Shown here piece after piece: positions 8,246 to 16,436 of a DNA stretch of 36,607 bases. The DNA comes from a virus. How positions within the stretch are numbered: the first letter of the stretch is position 1; each line of letters opens with the position of its first letter. The stretch lies in the IMG/VR virus record IMGVR_UViG_3300012096_000013, positions 1 to 36,607 of that record. One strand, written 5' to 3'. A program made the translations under genes and the position numbers. Below the pieces are notes generated by a model. It ran no database searches. It saw nothing but the letters and a program-made list of their open reading frames with translations, and was not told where the DNA came from.

Positions 8246-10833
8246 TAGCGTAGACCCGTCGGCGGCATTCTTCCCTGCCTCAGTATCTTTTGGGCGGCCA
8301 GGTGCGGCCCGAGCTTGGCCGCCAGGGTATCCCCGTCTATGGCAATGACCTGCCCGGCCTCTGCCGCCTTCACCAGTCGCTCTAACAGGTCAACAACACG
8401 CGAGGAACCACCAGAGGATGAGGCTCCCATACTCCCGGTGCCAGAGACAACAGGGACGGCCATCCCGGACGGGAGCGCCCCGGCCAGGGCTGAGGCTGCT
8501 GCTCGCACAACAGGGATACCATTGAGGAGGCCTTGCGCGTACATTCTGACGAAGTTGGGAGCCCACTGGTCGGCGAACCGGCCAGGGCCGTACTCAGTCG
8601 GTGAGTGGAAGCCGAGGGCCTTAGCGACCTGGCCGGCCAGGTTGGCCGCAGCAGAAAGGAGATTCCCTATCATGGACAGGAGCCCATCGATAAACTTCTG
8701 AACGAGATTGACGCCCCATTGCCAGGCAGAAGTAGCGAGCCCCGCAAAAAACTTGCCGATGTTCCCAAGCAAGCTACCGAGCGGCCCACTCACACGGCCC
8801 CATATCCCCTGGAAGATGGATACCACGAAATTCCAGGCAGTCGTTACCCCGGAACGGATGTTCGCCCATATCCCGGCCAGGAAAGAGACCACTGAGGTAA
8901 AGACAGAGGTGATATGGCCCTTGGCCTCCGTGGCTTTGCCAAAAATGAGGGTGGATATAAAGCTCCATATGACCTGAGCCCCTGTTTTTAGCGTATTCCA
9001 CACCCCGACGATAAAATTGAGGGTATTGACCCAGGCCGTATGTAGCCAGGCCAGGCCCGCGCCTACTACGTTGACAATGGTATCGATCAACTGCTTGAAA
9101 TAGGTGTTGTGGTTATACAGCCAGACGAACAGCGCCCCGATAGCGAGAAAAGGCGCGGTGAAAATGAGGATCAACCCTGCCAGCGTATTCTTGAGATAGT
9201 TCAGAATGGCCCCCCACACGGCAGAGGTCACCGTTTGGATACCATGCCAGATGTTGACAAAAAACTGACCCACATTGTGCAGCGCAGTATCAAACCATGC
9301 GACGGTCGCCGCCCATGCGCCTTGAAGCCATTTCGAGATAGCCCCCCAGTGCTGGACCGCGAGAATGATTCCAACGACGACCGCGCCCACAATCAGGCCA
9401 ATAGCGATGAAAGGAGCGGCGGCAATAATTGTTGCCACGGCAGCCGCCCCGGCGGCCACAGCCCACGCGCCGAATCCGGCGACAATGAGGGGGATGCTCG
9501 CGATAAAGCCAACAATGGCCCCGATGTTCATAGCGATAATGGTTGCCGCCAGGGCTGCTATCGCCCCGACCAGGATATCACAGGCAAGTTGACTATTCTT
9601 AAAAAAGTTCACTATGGAGGTACCGACCGACACGACCCCGGTGATTGCCCCAACGACGGCATTTAAGGCGGTTTCAATCCCATGCGTTTTTGTCTCCCAG
9701 GCAACAAAGCCGGTGATGATCGGGGAGATGCCACTGAGAAGTTTTCCAAGCGTTGGGAGTAAGGCCGTACCCAGCACGATCATAAAGGCCCCGGCGGCGG
9801 CCTTGGCCTGGTCCATCTTGAAATTGAAGTTGCTTTGCACAGCACTCCACCCCGCAATGGAGGAGCCGCCGGTTTTGACAGCAGAGGTAACGCCATTGAC
9901 ATTATCCTGGAATGTCTTCAGGTGGCTCCCGGTCAATTCCAGGAAGCCCATCATCTGACGCGACCCACCCGAGATATTCTTAATGGCCTGATTGTAGGCG
10001 GCGCTCCCTTCCGGGAAGGTCTTACCCACTGCCGTCGTAATCATCTTGAGTGCGCCCGGTAAACTTATCTTCATCTCATCGGCGACCTGCTGGCTGGTAA
10101 GCCCTACCGACTTGAGAGCAGCCACCCCTATCTTGGAAGGGGCTTCCAGGGCAAGCAACACCTGGCGCAAGTGGGTAGCGGCTGAGGCTGGCTTGTCACC
10201 TTCAGCGGTCATGGTCGCCATCGCAGCGGTGACATCGATGAGGCTTATTTTGAACTTGGCAGAGGCGGGCAGGACATTGGAGACGGCAGTAGAGAGGTCT
10301 TGCAAGGTCATCTCACCCCGGGAGGTTGCAGCAATCAGCGTATTCATCGCGCCAGCCGCCCCGAGCGAGGTCCCGGCATAGGCGTTGAGGGCAAAGGTCA
10401 GAACCTTGGCGACATCGGTGACGTTGGCATTTTCAGCTTTTGCCCCCATGGCAGCGATGCGTAGGACATTGAGGCCAGCCGCCCCATGGTAGCCCCCGGA
10501 CTCTACCCAGTACATCGCCTGAAGTAACTGCTGCGCCCCGGTTCCGACCTGCCCGGCCATAGAGAGGACGCCCGCGCCAACCATGGAAAGATTCGATTTT
10601 AGCTCGTTGGCGGTCGTGAAAAGCCGGGTGATACCAGCCTGAAAGTCACCGGCCATCTTGGCGGCAGCGACCCCAACGGCGATAGCCCCGGCGACGATAG
10701 CGGCGGCGGCCGCCACGGCGAGCAAGGCGACCTGAGCCTTCCAGACCCCTGTTCGGGTCTGCATCTCAGTGAGCCCGTGTACATAGCCTGAGATGTCCGA
10801 TCCGAACCTGGCTAGTACCTCGCCTGCATTCAC
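8245..10833 (-). CDS. Tail tape measure protein (TP901-type)
   Basis: An 862-residue protein that sets siphovirus tail length. Features are a GTG start behind GGGAGAGTAACC, an Ala-rich hydrophobic stretch at about 35-60, the TP901-like core at about 65-330 (SGGYHGAAGLNVLRIAAMGA, ATSRGEMTLQDLSTAVSNVL), and several hydrophobic helices in the C-terminal half (about 385-560). Trp-rich helical repeats (NIWHGIQTV, GVWNTLKTGAQ, GIWANIRSGV) follow. The C-terminus contains the common FHSPTEYGPG motif. Its place right after the frameshifted chaperone and before the tail-tip genes is canonical. Confidence 0.9.
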   Translation of the reverse strand: MNAGEVLARFGSDISGYVHGLTEMQTRTGVWKAQVALLAVAAAAAIVAGAIAVGVAAAKMAGDFQAGITRLFTTANELKSNLSMVGAGVLSMAGQVGTGAQQLLQAMYWVESGGYHGAAGLNVLRIAAMGAKAENANVTDVAKVLTFALNAYAGTSLGAAGAMNTLIAATSRGEMTLQDLSTAVSNVLPASAKFKISLIDVTAAMATMTAEGDKPASAATHLRQVLLALEAPSKIGVAALKSVGLTSQQVADEMKISLPGALKMITTAVGKTFPEGSAAYNQAIKNISGGSRQMMGFLELTGSHLKTFQDNVNGVTSAVKTGGSSIAGWSAVQSNFNFKMDQAKAAAGAFMIVLGTALLPTLGKLLSGISPIITGFVAWETKTHGIETALNAVVGAITGVVSVGTSIVNFFKNSQLACDILVGAIAALAATIIAMNIGAIVGFIASIPLIVAGFGAWAVAAGAAAVATIIAAAPFIAIGLIVGAVVVGIILAVQHWGAISKWLQGAWAATVAWFDTALHNVGQFFVNIWHGIQTVTSAVWGAILNYLKNTLAGLILIFTAPFLAIGALFVWLYNHNTYFKQLIDTIVNVVGAGLAWLHTAWVNTLNFIVGVWNTLKTGAQVIWSFISTLIFGKATEAKGHITSVFTSVVSFLAGIWANIRSGVTTAWNFVVSIFQGIWGRVSGPLGSLLGNIGKFFAGLATSAWQWGVNLVQKFIDGLLSMIGNLLSAAANLAGQVAKALGFHSPTEYGPGRFADQWAPNFVRMYAQGLLNGIPVVRAAASALAGALPSGMAVPVVSGTGSMGASSSGGSSRVVDLLERLVKAAEAGQVIAIDGDTLAAKLGPHLAAQKILRQGRMPPTGLR

Positions 10834-10835
10834 GG

Positions 10836-11485
10836 TTACTCTCCCATCATGGCTTTCATTCGTTCGTTCTCCCGCCGCTCACTCTCCATCAAGTAGGCGA
10901 TCCAGACCGTCATGTTGAGGGAGGTTCCTACCTTTTCGCACATTTCTGCTAGATTGCCGCACCCGAGCTTGTCCATGACCTGGCAGGCATAGAAGAAGTC
11001 CGGGCGCTCCCTCAGTTTTTTATTATGCTGTCCAGGGTCTCCTTATCAAGCCCTGAAATCTTGGTCGCCGTGAGGGCGATGCGTTCCACGGCGAGCCCGA
11101 GCCGTTGTTGGAGCATCCCCCGGTCACCTGGCTTGAAGAGGAGTTTTTCGGTCTTTGGGTGACGTGCACACATGATCGCCAGGTCCGGGTACACCTTGGT
11201 CATATCATTGTCTGTGCGTTGCAGCAGGTTAATAAACTGCGTGCGCTCCAGGGTGTTCAACGCCCGGACAAGCACCTGGACAATACGCGTTTTGCCGTCT
11301 TTGCCCTTCACCTTCCACTCGGGGATAGGAACGAGCTTCTCAACCTTATCGGAAATTTGAGAGATGATGCTTCGTAGTTCGCCCTCGTCCTCAGTCTCAA
11401 GGTACTCCACCGGCTCTACCTCCACCACTCCATCGGCGGCGGGTAGCTCTGCGTTGGTATCAATATCTTCTAAAACTTCTGCCAT
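10836..11485 (-). CDS. Tail assembly chaperone, -1 frameshift (GT-type) product
   Basis: Ribosomes slipping -1 on the A AAA AAC heptamer at 11021-11015 avoid the TGA at 11014-11012 and add 59 residues, giving a protein of about 216 residues. The extension begins LRERPDFFYACQVMDKL and ends NERMKAMMGE, with its stop at 10838-10836, three bases before the tape-measure start. The open second frame, the exact in-frame slippery heptamer and the position before the tape measure match the conserved G/GT chaperone arrangement of lambda-like phages. The short and long forms together should chaperone tape-measure assembly. Frameshift efficiency cannot be judged from sequence. Confidence 0.85.
11012..11485 (-). 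CDS. Tail assembly chaperone, unshifted (G-type) form
   Basis: The 157-residue zero-frame product. The acidic N-terminus (about 1-40) is followed by a helical domain containing VQVLVRALNTLERTQFINLL and a basic-hydrophobic C-terminus ending SGLDKETLDSIIKN. It lies between the tail-tube genes and the tape measure, the standard place for the chaperone pair. The short form normally predominates over the frameshifted one. Confidence 0.85.
   Translation of the reverse strand: MAEVLEDIDTNAELPAADGVVEVEPVEYLETEDEGELRSIISQISDKVEKLVPIPEWKVKGKDGKTRIVQVLVRALNTLERTQFINLLQRTDNDMTKVYPDLAIMCARHPKTEKLLFKPGDRGMLQQRLGLAVERIALTATKISGLDKETLDSIIKN
11015..11021 (-). other. Programmed -1 frameshift slippery heptamer A AAA AAC
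   Basis: Read on the minus strand, the zero-frame codons are ATA AAA AAC TGA. The last A of ATA plus AAA AAC forms the canonical X XXY YYZ slippery site, immediately before the stop. The -1 frame stays open for 59 codons, up to the tape-measure start. Confidence 0.88.
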
Positions 11486-11506
11486 CGTGTTCGCTTTCTT
11501 TTGGCT

Positions 11507-12151
11507 CTATACTGTTCTGAAGTAACAATCTGCCTCAACATCAAAGGACATGGCTTGCTCCTCCACCCCTTTGACATCGCCTTTTGGGTCTACCCCGGTC
11601 ACCCAACCAAGGGCCTCCCAGCGGTAGTTGAGCGTCTTGGAGGCATAAAGTTGCAGGGCCACAATCGCCCCTAGTTCTGCGGTAACGCGCCCGTCTGAGC
11701 GGAAGGTGTCGATCTTGCCCGAGCCTTCTTTAGTCGTGGCGGTTCTCGTTGCCCACCCGCCCGGCGTCTGAAAGCGCGTGTTATCGACAGCCGTGGCCTT
11801 GAGGGAGAGCGCCCAGGTGTGAGCATCATCCAGTTGGGTGAGGTTAAAGAAGTTGCCAGTTTGGATACGGACAAAGTTATTGACCCCCGAGGTCCGGGCC
11901 GTGTTAAAGACGATGACACCGCCCGCGTACTGAAACACGTAGTCGGTCGCCGTCGTATAGGTACCGCCAACGGTTGGGGCGGTCTGGACCACAATAGGCA
12001 CGCGCTTATCCCAGGCCCAATGGGTGTTGGCTTTGTAGAGGATCCACGCGCCCGAATCGGTATTGCCAGCCGCCTCGGGCGCGCCCAGGGCGACACTTGG
12101 GTTGGCAGCCATCCATACGTCAGCATCGTAGCCAGAAAGTGGGTTGCCCAT
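11507..12151 (-). CDS. Tail tube-like protein (paralogue of the next gene upstream)
   Basis: A 214-residue beta-rich protein starting MGNPLSGYDADVWMAANPSV. Its C-terminal part (GWVTGVDPKGDVKGVEEQAM) parallels the C-terminus of the neighbouring 129-residue protein (LVTGIDPKADVKTMVDVAFS), and both share a preceding WATR-T-KE-GK-D pattern. The position just before the tail chaperone is where the major tail protein usually lies. Either this or its paralogue is probably the tube subunit; the other may be a variant or decoration. The start follows AAGAAGGGGGCGAT. Confidence 0.65.
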   Translation of the reverse strand: MGNPLSGYDADVWMAANPSVALGAPEAAGNTDSGAWILYKANTHWAWDKRVPIVVQTAPTVGGTYTTATDYVFQYAGGVIVFNTARTSGVNNFVRIQTGNFFNLTQLDDAHTWALSLKATAVDNTRFQTPGGWATRTATTKEGSGKIDTFRSDGRVTAELGAIVALQLYASKTLNYRWEALGWVTGVDPKGDVKGVEEQAMSFDVEADCYFRTV

Positions 12152-12163
12152 ATCGCCCCCTTC

Positions 12164-12553
12164 TTAGGTGAAGGTCAACGGCCCTGTGCCATCCAGGGAA
12201 AAAGCCACATCGACCATGGTTTTGACATCGGCCTTGGGGTCGATCCCGGTGACAAGGGCCGAGCCCGACCAGAAATGAACCCCGGCGGCATCAACGTTGA
12301 ACTGCATGACAAGGACCGTTCCCAGGCCATTGATGAGGGCCAGTTGCCCCGCGTCTGTCGGGTCAAGCCGCCCGTCGGTCTTGCCCGTCCATTCCTTAAT
12401 GGTCGCGCCCCTGGTTGCCCAGTTGCCTGTCGCCCCAAAACTGGTTGTATCGGCCGTGCCTACTTTTTCCGAGACCGACCAGACGCCCAGGTTGGCGATA
12501 GTTACAGCCCCCTCTTTTACCAGGCTGGTGATGCCTGCGGTTGGGACTCCCAT
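12164..12553 (-). CDS. Tail tube-like protein, short paralogue
   Basis: A 129-residue protein beginning MGVPTAGITSLVKEGAVTIA, with WATRGATIKEWTGKTDGRLD in the centre and a C-terminus shared with the downstream 214-residue protein. It is the right size for a compact tail-tube fold. It lies between the tail-terminator-like gene and the longer paralogue. Which paralogue builds the tube cannot be told from sequence alone. Confidence 0.6.
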   Translation of the reverse strand: MGVPTAGITSLVKEGAVTIANLGVWSVSEKVGTADTTSFGATGNWATRGATIKEWTGKTDGRLDPTDAGQLALINGLGTVLVMQFNVDAAGVHFWSGSALVTGIDPKADVKTMVDVAFSLDGTGPLTFT

Positions 12554-12577
12554 GGTATACCTCCATGCTGCCTTGTT

Positions 12578-13003
12578 TTAGGCAGGATAGTTATACGTTG
12601 TATAGCGGGCCATGATATGGTTGACATACAAGGCCTGCTCAATGGTGGACAGCGCAATGATGGTCCACAGTTCGCACTCAGTCAGCACATTGACGTAGTT
12701 GACCAGGGTAAGAATTTTATGATGCACCAGGCGGTTCATCTCGTTGATAATGGCGATCCCGCCCTCGTCGCCCCCGGCCTCCCAAAAGACATCCCACACC
12801 ATCGTTACCTCTTTGCCCTCGCCATTGGGCCCAAAGGTCATCCAGGGTATCTCGGTCGATGCTCCCTTGGCAATGTAGGGTAACGCCTGGTTCTCAGGGA
12901 CTCCATCGAAGACACCGGCCACAAGGGCCATGAGTGTCGAGTCAGCAATCCATTTTGCCCGCATGGCGGTTTGCACTTCTAAGGCTGCTGTGTATGCGAC
13001 CAT
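12578..13003 (-). CDS. Tail terminator/completion-like protein (DUF3168-like by position)
   Basis: A 141-residue protein starting MVAYTAALEVQTAMRAKWIA with a GGAGGTAAGCC ribosome site. The layout (short helix, VFDGVPENQALPYIAKG, a mixed core, then a C-terminal strand) and its place between the HK97 gp10-like gene and the tail-tube genes match tail-completion proteins of the DUF3168 type. It would cap the tail tube and join it to the head. Assignment rests on pattern and gene order. Confidence 0.6.
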   Translation of the reverse strand: MVAYTAALEVQTAMRAKWIADSTLMALVAGVFDGVPENQALPYIAKGASTEIPWMTFGPNGEGKEVTMVWDVFWEAGGDEGGIAIINEMNRLVHHKILTLVNYVNVLTECELWTIIALSTIEQALYVNHIMARYTTYNYPA

Positions 13004-13016
13004 GGCTTACCTCCGA

Positions 13017-13388
13017 TCACCCGAGCGCCTTCATCACCCCGAACAGACGTTCGACCAGCCGTTTGCGTCCGTACACCAGGGCGGGCGTTAGACAGTCCTG
13101 GGGCGGGACCCAACTTCCTGAACGGGTATGATGCCCAAAGATCAGGAATTTTGCATAGTCGGCGTCATTGACCAGGTTGCGCGAGAGCTTGGTATCCCCC
13201 GGCTGCACCTGCCAGCGACTACGGAAGTAGCCGGTCAGCACTGCCGATAAGTCCATCGCCATACTCTGGCCGTCCAGGGCCGAATCGACCACGGCTTGCT
13301 CCACCAGGGCCGCCGATTCGACCTTTATAAACTCCATGCGGGCAAGCAGCGCCTCTATGCCTGTGATCTCGATTGATACCCCGGCCAT
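13017..13388 (-). CDS. HK97 gp10-like head-tail joining protein
   Basis: A 123-residue protein starting MAGVSIEITGIEALLARMEF. The LARM helix, the TGYFRSRW segment, then YAKFLIFGHHTRSGSW and LTPALVYGRKRL follow the gp10 family layout (small residue-Tyr-Phe/Leu-x-Phe-Gly before a conserved C-terminal helix). It is encoded between the connector proteins and the tail terminator, as in HK97-like phages. It probably helps close the neck. Confidence 0.7.
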   Translation of the reverse strand: MAGVSIEITGIEALLARMEFIKVESAALVEQAVVDSALDGQSMAMDLSAVLTGYFRSRWQVQPGDTKLSRNLVNDADYAKFLIFGHHTRSGSWVPPQDCLTPALVYGRKRLVERLFGVMKALG

Positions 13389-13391
13389 GGC

Positions 13392-13638
13392 TTACTTGCT
13401 TTCCTCGATAGGCGAAAAGATGACGTCATACTCTTGCCCGATGGGAGCGGCATGGAACGCTTTAGCCGCCTCTGGATTGACAATGAGCATCTCGGCATGA
13501 GCCGAAGGGGTCGCCTTGAACCCCGTTAAGTTGGACATAGGCCGCCTCAACTGATTTGGCCTCAGCCTCGCCAGAAGCCTTGTAATAGCCTCGGGACCTG
13601 TCTACCTTGTCTAAGCGAAAGCGTGCATGTATCCTCAT
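13392..13638 (-). pseudogene. Small neck-region gene interrupted by a +1 frameshift
   Basis: The ATG at 13638 follows TAAGGAGGAACT and opens MRIHARFRLDKVDRSRGYY. This frame stays open through AKSVEAAYV and then ends early. The next frame carries SNLTGFKATPSAHAEML and QEYDVIFSPIEESK before a TAA three bases upstream of the gp10-like start. Joined by a +1 shift near 13530, the two parts give about 81 residues that match a common small phage protein layout (MRxRAKF...AVY...F.K.TPSG.....NP.A...F..GKEYYVDFTP). It may be a sequencing or assembly indel, a real mutation, or recoding; a programmed site is not obvious. Confidence 0.6.
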
Positions 13639-13647
13639 AGTTCCTCC

Positions 13648-14034
13648 TTATGTGATTGAGAGCCGACTAACCAACACCTGGCGCAGCACCTCAATGGTAT
13701 CTGGCCCTTTGGCGTCGATAATGTGGTAGGTTATCGCTCCTACCTGGATTCGGTCGGTGTCCAGGACATCGGTTCCGCGCGGGAGTAACACCAGCTTGGG
13801 AGCCGACCCGACCGTCTGACTGGCAAGCGTTTGCTCGGTGGGTGTCCCGGCGTCAATCACCGCGCAAGGTACTCCAGAATGGGCCGCCGGGAAGGTGATT
13901 GATGCCCCGCCAGAGCCCGAGGGCTTGGGCGTGCGCGTCTCCCGCAGGATATTGCAGGTGTCAGTCAGGAGTACGGCACTCCACCAGTCACCCATGCGTT
14001 GTAAGTCGGCTGCGCTAAAAAGGAGTCCTGGCAT
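13648..14034 (-). CDS. Head-tail connector/head completion-like protein
   Basis: A 128-residue beta-rich protein, MPGLLFSAADLQRMGDWWSA at the start and VLRQVLVSRLSIT at the end. The TDTCNILRETRTP and GVPCAVIDAGT segments resemble head-closure (SPP1 gp16-like) proteins, which contain a TCTIYR and VPCRV pattern. It follows the gp6-like connector gene, the expected order. The function is inferred from pattern and order. Confidence 0.6.
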   Translation of the reverse strand: MPGLLFSAADLQRMGDWWSAVLLTDTCNILRETRTPKPSGSGGASITFPAAHSGVPCAVIDAGTPTEQTLASQTVGSAPKLVLLPRGTDVLDTDRIQVGAITYHIIDAKGPDTIEVLRQVLVSRLSIT

Positions 14035-14036
14035 GG

Positions 14037-14462
14037 CTAAAACTCCCCGGGTCCAGGTTCTAAGAAGTCCAGATTGTAGCGACCGGCGATCATCTGTTGA
14101 ACTGGCCCGATGCCCAGTTGGAGCAGATGCTTCTCTGCCTTGTCCAACATGGTATTGACCATTGCCCCTACCTGGGAACGTTTGGCAGAGACGGCCACGC
14201 CGATAGAAACATCCATCCGAATGGCGAAAAACCTGGCAAAACGGGTCAGCGCGTAGTAGTCCAGGAGCGCAATGTACTTGATGACGTTGACTTGATCGAC
14301 GTTGACCGTCGGCAGGTCAGTTTCGTTATAACCAAGCGCCCGCAAGCTCTGATCGACCACGACCACATAAGCCGAGGTGATTGTCCCGGCTATCCAGCCG
14401 GTCTCGGTTGCCAGGTCTGCGTATTCCTCGGTGAGATAGGCGGTCGCCGTCGGTCTGTCCAC
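14037..14462 (-). CDS. gp6-like head-tail connector protein
   Basis: A 141-residue mostly helical protein. The GTG start at 14462 overlaps the previous stop (TAGTG) and follows AAGGGAAGAA; an earlier in-frame Met would overlap the upstream gene by 90 bases. Helices include YLTEEYADLATETGW, VIKYIALLDYYALTRFARFF and SQVGAMVNTMLDKAEKHLLQ. This size, fold impression and place after the capsid region fit the HK97 gp6/SPP1 gp15 adaptor group that docks onto the portal. Confidence 0.6.
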   Translation of the reverse strand: MDRPTATAYLTEEYADLATETGWIAGTITSAYVVVVDQSLRALGYNETDLPTVNVDQVNVIKYIALLDYYALTRFARFFAIRMDVSIGVAVSAKRSQVGAMVNTMLDKAEKHLLQLGIGPVQQMIAGRYNLDFLEPGPGEF

Positions 14463-14710
14463 TACTTCTTCCCTTTGCTTTTTAGCTCGTCCTGCCAGTT
14501 TTGAGGAAGCGCACTCATCCAGCCGAATTGTTGGGCCTTCCTGATAACGCACGCCTTGATTTGCGCTCGTTCGGCATCATCATTGGCCCGGCCCAAGGCG
14601 TTAGCAGCGTTGGGGATATCACCCCGCTGGGTCACATAGAAGGAGCGCCCGCGCCCGCAAAAAGCCGAATCCGGGAGCTTATCCTGTTGAGCCTGGGTGA
14701 GTCTCCCCAT
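14462..14710 (-). CDS. Small phage protein with FAGPGRSFP-type motif (DUF6582-like)
   Basis: An 82-residue protein from MGRLTQAQQDKLPDSAF, preceded by AGGAGGCCGTCA. LPDSAFCGRGRSFYV, then A-NALGRA, then IKACVIRKAQQFGW matches the layout LPdsaFagpgrsFPv...hv..A..l..ra...ikarI.rkA...G that I recognise from phage head-region proteins. It can be a stand-alone protein or a domain. Its role is unknown. It is translationally coupled to the connector gene. Confidence 0.6.
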   Translation of the reverse strand: MGRLTQAQQDKLPDSAFCGRGRSFYVTQRGDIPNAANALGRANDDAERAQIKACVIRKAQQFGWMSALPQNWQDELKSKGKK

Positions 14711-14720
14711 TGACGGCCTC

Positions 14721-14984
14721 CTACTTGGTGAATGGCAGCCCCGGCTTGCCAGTGCTACTTGTGGGCAAGCTCCCGCCACTTGCCGCCCCGGTCCCCACGA
14801 ATGGAACCTGTGAAGCTACATTCTGTACGAAACCTTCAGGCAAGCTATTGCCTCCACCTCCACCCGTAAAGGGCAAGCCCGCCGGGTTCTGCGTATGGGC
14901 TGGTCCGGGCTGGCTCTCTTTATGGAGGCGACCTCCATAGGTCGCGAGCATGGCCTTCTGAATTTTCTGATATTTCTGCTGCAT
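14721..14984 (-). CDS. Small low-complexity head-region protein
   Basis: An 87-residue protein, MQQKYQKIQKAMLATYGGRL at the start, then Gly/Ser/Pro-rich sequence with two related segments, GLPFTGGGGGNSLP and GKPGLPFTK. It is probably disordered. It sits among capsid-proximal genes, three bases from the preceding stop. I do not recognise it. Confidence 0.5.
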   Translation of the reverse strand: MQQKYQKIQKAMLATYGGRLHKESQPGPAHTQNPAGLPFTGGGGGNSLPEGFVQNVASQVPFVGTGAASGGSLPTSSTGKPGLPFTK

Positions 14985-14986
14985 GA

Positions 14987-15229
14987 CTAGGTTCCTTCCG
15001 GGGCCTTGAGCGTCCCATCTTCGTTGATCGGCTGGCCGTCGTGGTTGATAAGGACGCCATCTTTGATGAAGCGCCCGCCGCCCGGCGTCTCGTCAAGTTT
15101 GCGGACTTCACCCGCCGGGATTGGCGCTGGCGGCGGCGGCACAATGAAAACTGGCTGGGGTGGCTGAACCACCGGCGGCGAAGTCGCGGAAGCATCGGCG
15201 GCCCCCGGATCGTCTTTCTTGGTCGCCAT
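14987..15229 (-). CDS. Pro-rich small protein downstream of the capsid gene
   Basis: An 80-residue protein from MATKKDDPGAADA, placed at the ATG behind AAAGGAGTACCAACT. The first half is Pro-rich (PQPVFIVPPPPAPIPAG). The second half has KLDETPGGGRFIKDGVLINH and ends with a small GTLKAPEGT segment, which gives a short folded C-terminus. It is the first gene after the major capsid gene and after a long hairpin. Function unknown. Confidence 0.55.
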   Translation of the reverse strand: MATKKDDPGAADASATSPPVVQPPQPVFIVPPPPAPIPAGEVRKLDETPGGGRFIKDGVLINHDGQPINEDGTLKAPEGT

Positions 15230-15250
15230 AGTTGGTACTCCTTTATTGCT

Positions 15251-15287
15251 CCTTATTCTCGCTTCAGGGGTCGAAACGAGAATAAGG
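15251..15287 (-). other. 11-bp perfect hairpin after the major capsid gene
   Basis: CCTTATTCTCG and CGAGAATAAGG flank a 15-base loop in the gap between the capsid stop and the next start. No T-run follows on the minus strand, so it is more likely an mRNA-stabilising, processing or attenuating element than a simple intrinsic terminator. Confidence 0.65.
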
Positions 15288-15322
15288 ACGATTTTATTGC
15301 TGCTTGTTATCGCTCCCAACCA

Positions 15323-16414
15323 TTACAGGAGGCTGGTAGCAGGAACGGTATAGGAAGTCCCGGCAGTGTACAGGGTGGCGGCGGCTACCCGGTTCCATAC
15401 CCCGAAACCGAACTCCCGGCCATAGGAACGAGACCGAAGTGGGAACATCTCGTTATCGAACAGGAGCTCGAGGTTCCCACTCCCGACATTGCGGGTCCTC
15501 ATCGCCAGGGCCTTTTGCGGGCTACCGATCAGGACGCCGACAACGTAGTTGGGCGGTATCCATGGCTTGATCCAGACCTCAGCCGCTCCAAACACGCCAA
15601 TAGCGCGGTTTGTGATGTTCATAACATCCAAATCGCCCATAGCGTTTGTTTGGTTGATTGAAGGGATCAGGCGGGAGTCATAGTACGGGAAGAAGCCGTT
15701 CGCCGCCCGTATGTTCACTTCCTGAGCAGGATTGCAAAGAAACTGGATTGCCCCGGTCAGGAAATGCTCAATGATCGTCTGGTTGAGCGCGGTAAGGTCA
15801 GTCCCGATTTGGGCAGCAGTAGCGCCCGACCAGGCGGCGGTTGCCCCGAGGTAGTGGGTATGGGTCGCTGCGTTGAAGGTGGTACCATCTGGCGCGATAG
15901 GAATGGGAGCCGAGTCGGCATTGACCAGGGCCTTCAAAGGAAGGTTGACATGGTCTACCCGCCGATCTTCGAAGGTTGCATTGGTCGGCGTGAAAATGGC
16001 GAGCTTCAATTGACGGTGCATGTTTTTAATGTCGGCATCCATCATCGCTGTGACCTGCGCGGCAAGCTCTGCCCCGGTCGCATTCTGGAAAAAGAGGCGG
16101 GTCCACTGCAAAGAGCCGCTAAAGAAACGCAGGGGGAAACCCAGGGTTGCGCCCGCGTTGATCTTTTGGGCTCCTGCCGTCCCGAACTCGTCCAGTTCCT
16201 CCATCAGCATCTGGTCGGGTCCACCATAGCGCCTGAGCCGGTCAGTGGTCGAATCGACGAAACCAGAGAGAGACTCCTGCAATAACTGGTTGTGAGCGGC
16301 AAGGGCCGCTTCAATTGCGTTGAAGGCGATATCTTCGCCTATGTCTGCGACGACACCCGTAGCGGCTCTGAGAGAGGCTAGGGTATCGAGAGTTGTTAAT
16401 GTACCGAATGCCAC
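15323..16414 (-). CDS. Major capsid protein (HK97-fold type)
   Basis: A 363-residue protein with a GTG start behind AGGGAGGGCTTAAACC. The N-terminal 90 residues are helical (GEDIAFNAIEAALAAHNQLL). The rest is mixed alpha/beta with IKNMHRQLKLAIFTP, then FLCNPAQEVNIRA, then IKPWIPPNYVVGVLIGSPQKA near the end, the pattern of phage major capsid proteins with a P-domain/A-domain order. Size and position after the scaffold and decoration genes agree. No cleavage-type protease gene is seen nearby, and a scaffold gene is present, so assembly is probably scaffold-dependent. Confidence 0.75.
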   Translation of the reverse strand: MAFGTLTTLDTLASLRAATGVVADIGEDIAFNAIEAALAAHNQLLQESLSGFVDSTTDRLRRYGGPDQMLMEELDEFGTAGAQKINAGATLGFPLRFFSGSLQWTRLFFQNATGAELAAQVTAMMDADIKNMHRQLKLAIFTPTNATFEDRRVDHVNLPLKALVNADSAPIPIAPDGTTFNAATHTHYLGATAAWSGATAAQIGTDLTALNQTIIEHFLTGAIQFLCNPAQEVNIRAANGFFPYYDSRLIPSINQTNAMGDLDVMNITNRAIGVFGAAEVWIKPWIPPNYVVGVLIGSPQKALAMRTRNVGSGNLELLFDNEMFPLRSRSYGREFGFGVWNRVAAATLYTAGTSYTVPATSLL

Positions 16415-16436
16415 GGTTTAAGCCCTCCCTAGCCTA

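Noticed and set aside
11819-12883. 354-codon plus-strand open frame across the tail genes
   Set aside because: It lies antisense to three convincing tail genes, has no ribosome site or family pattern, and its sequence is rich in His/Arg/Pro as expected from reading GC-rich antisense DNA.
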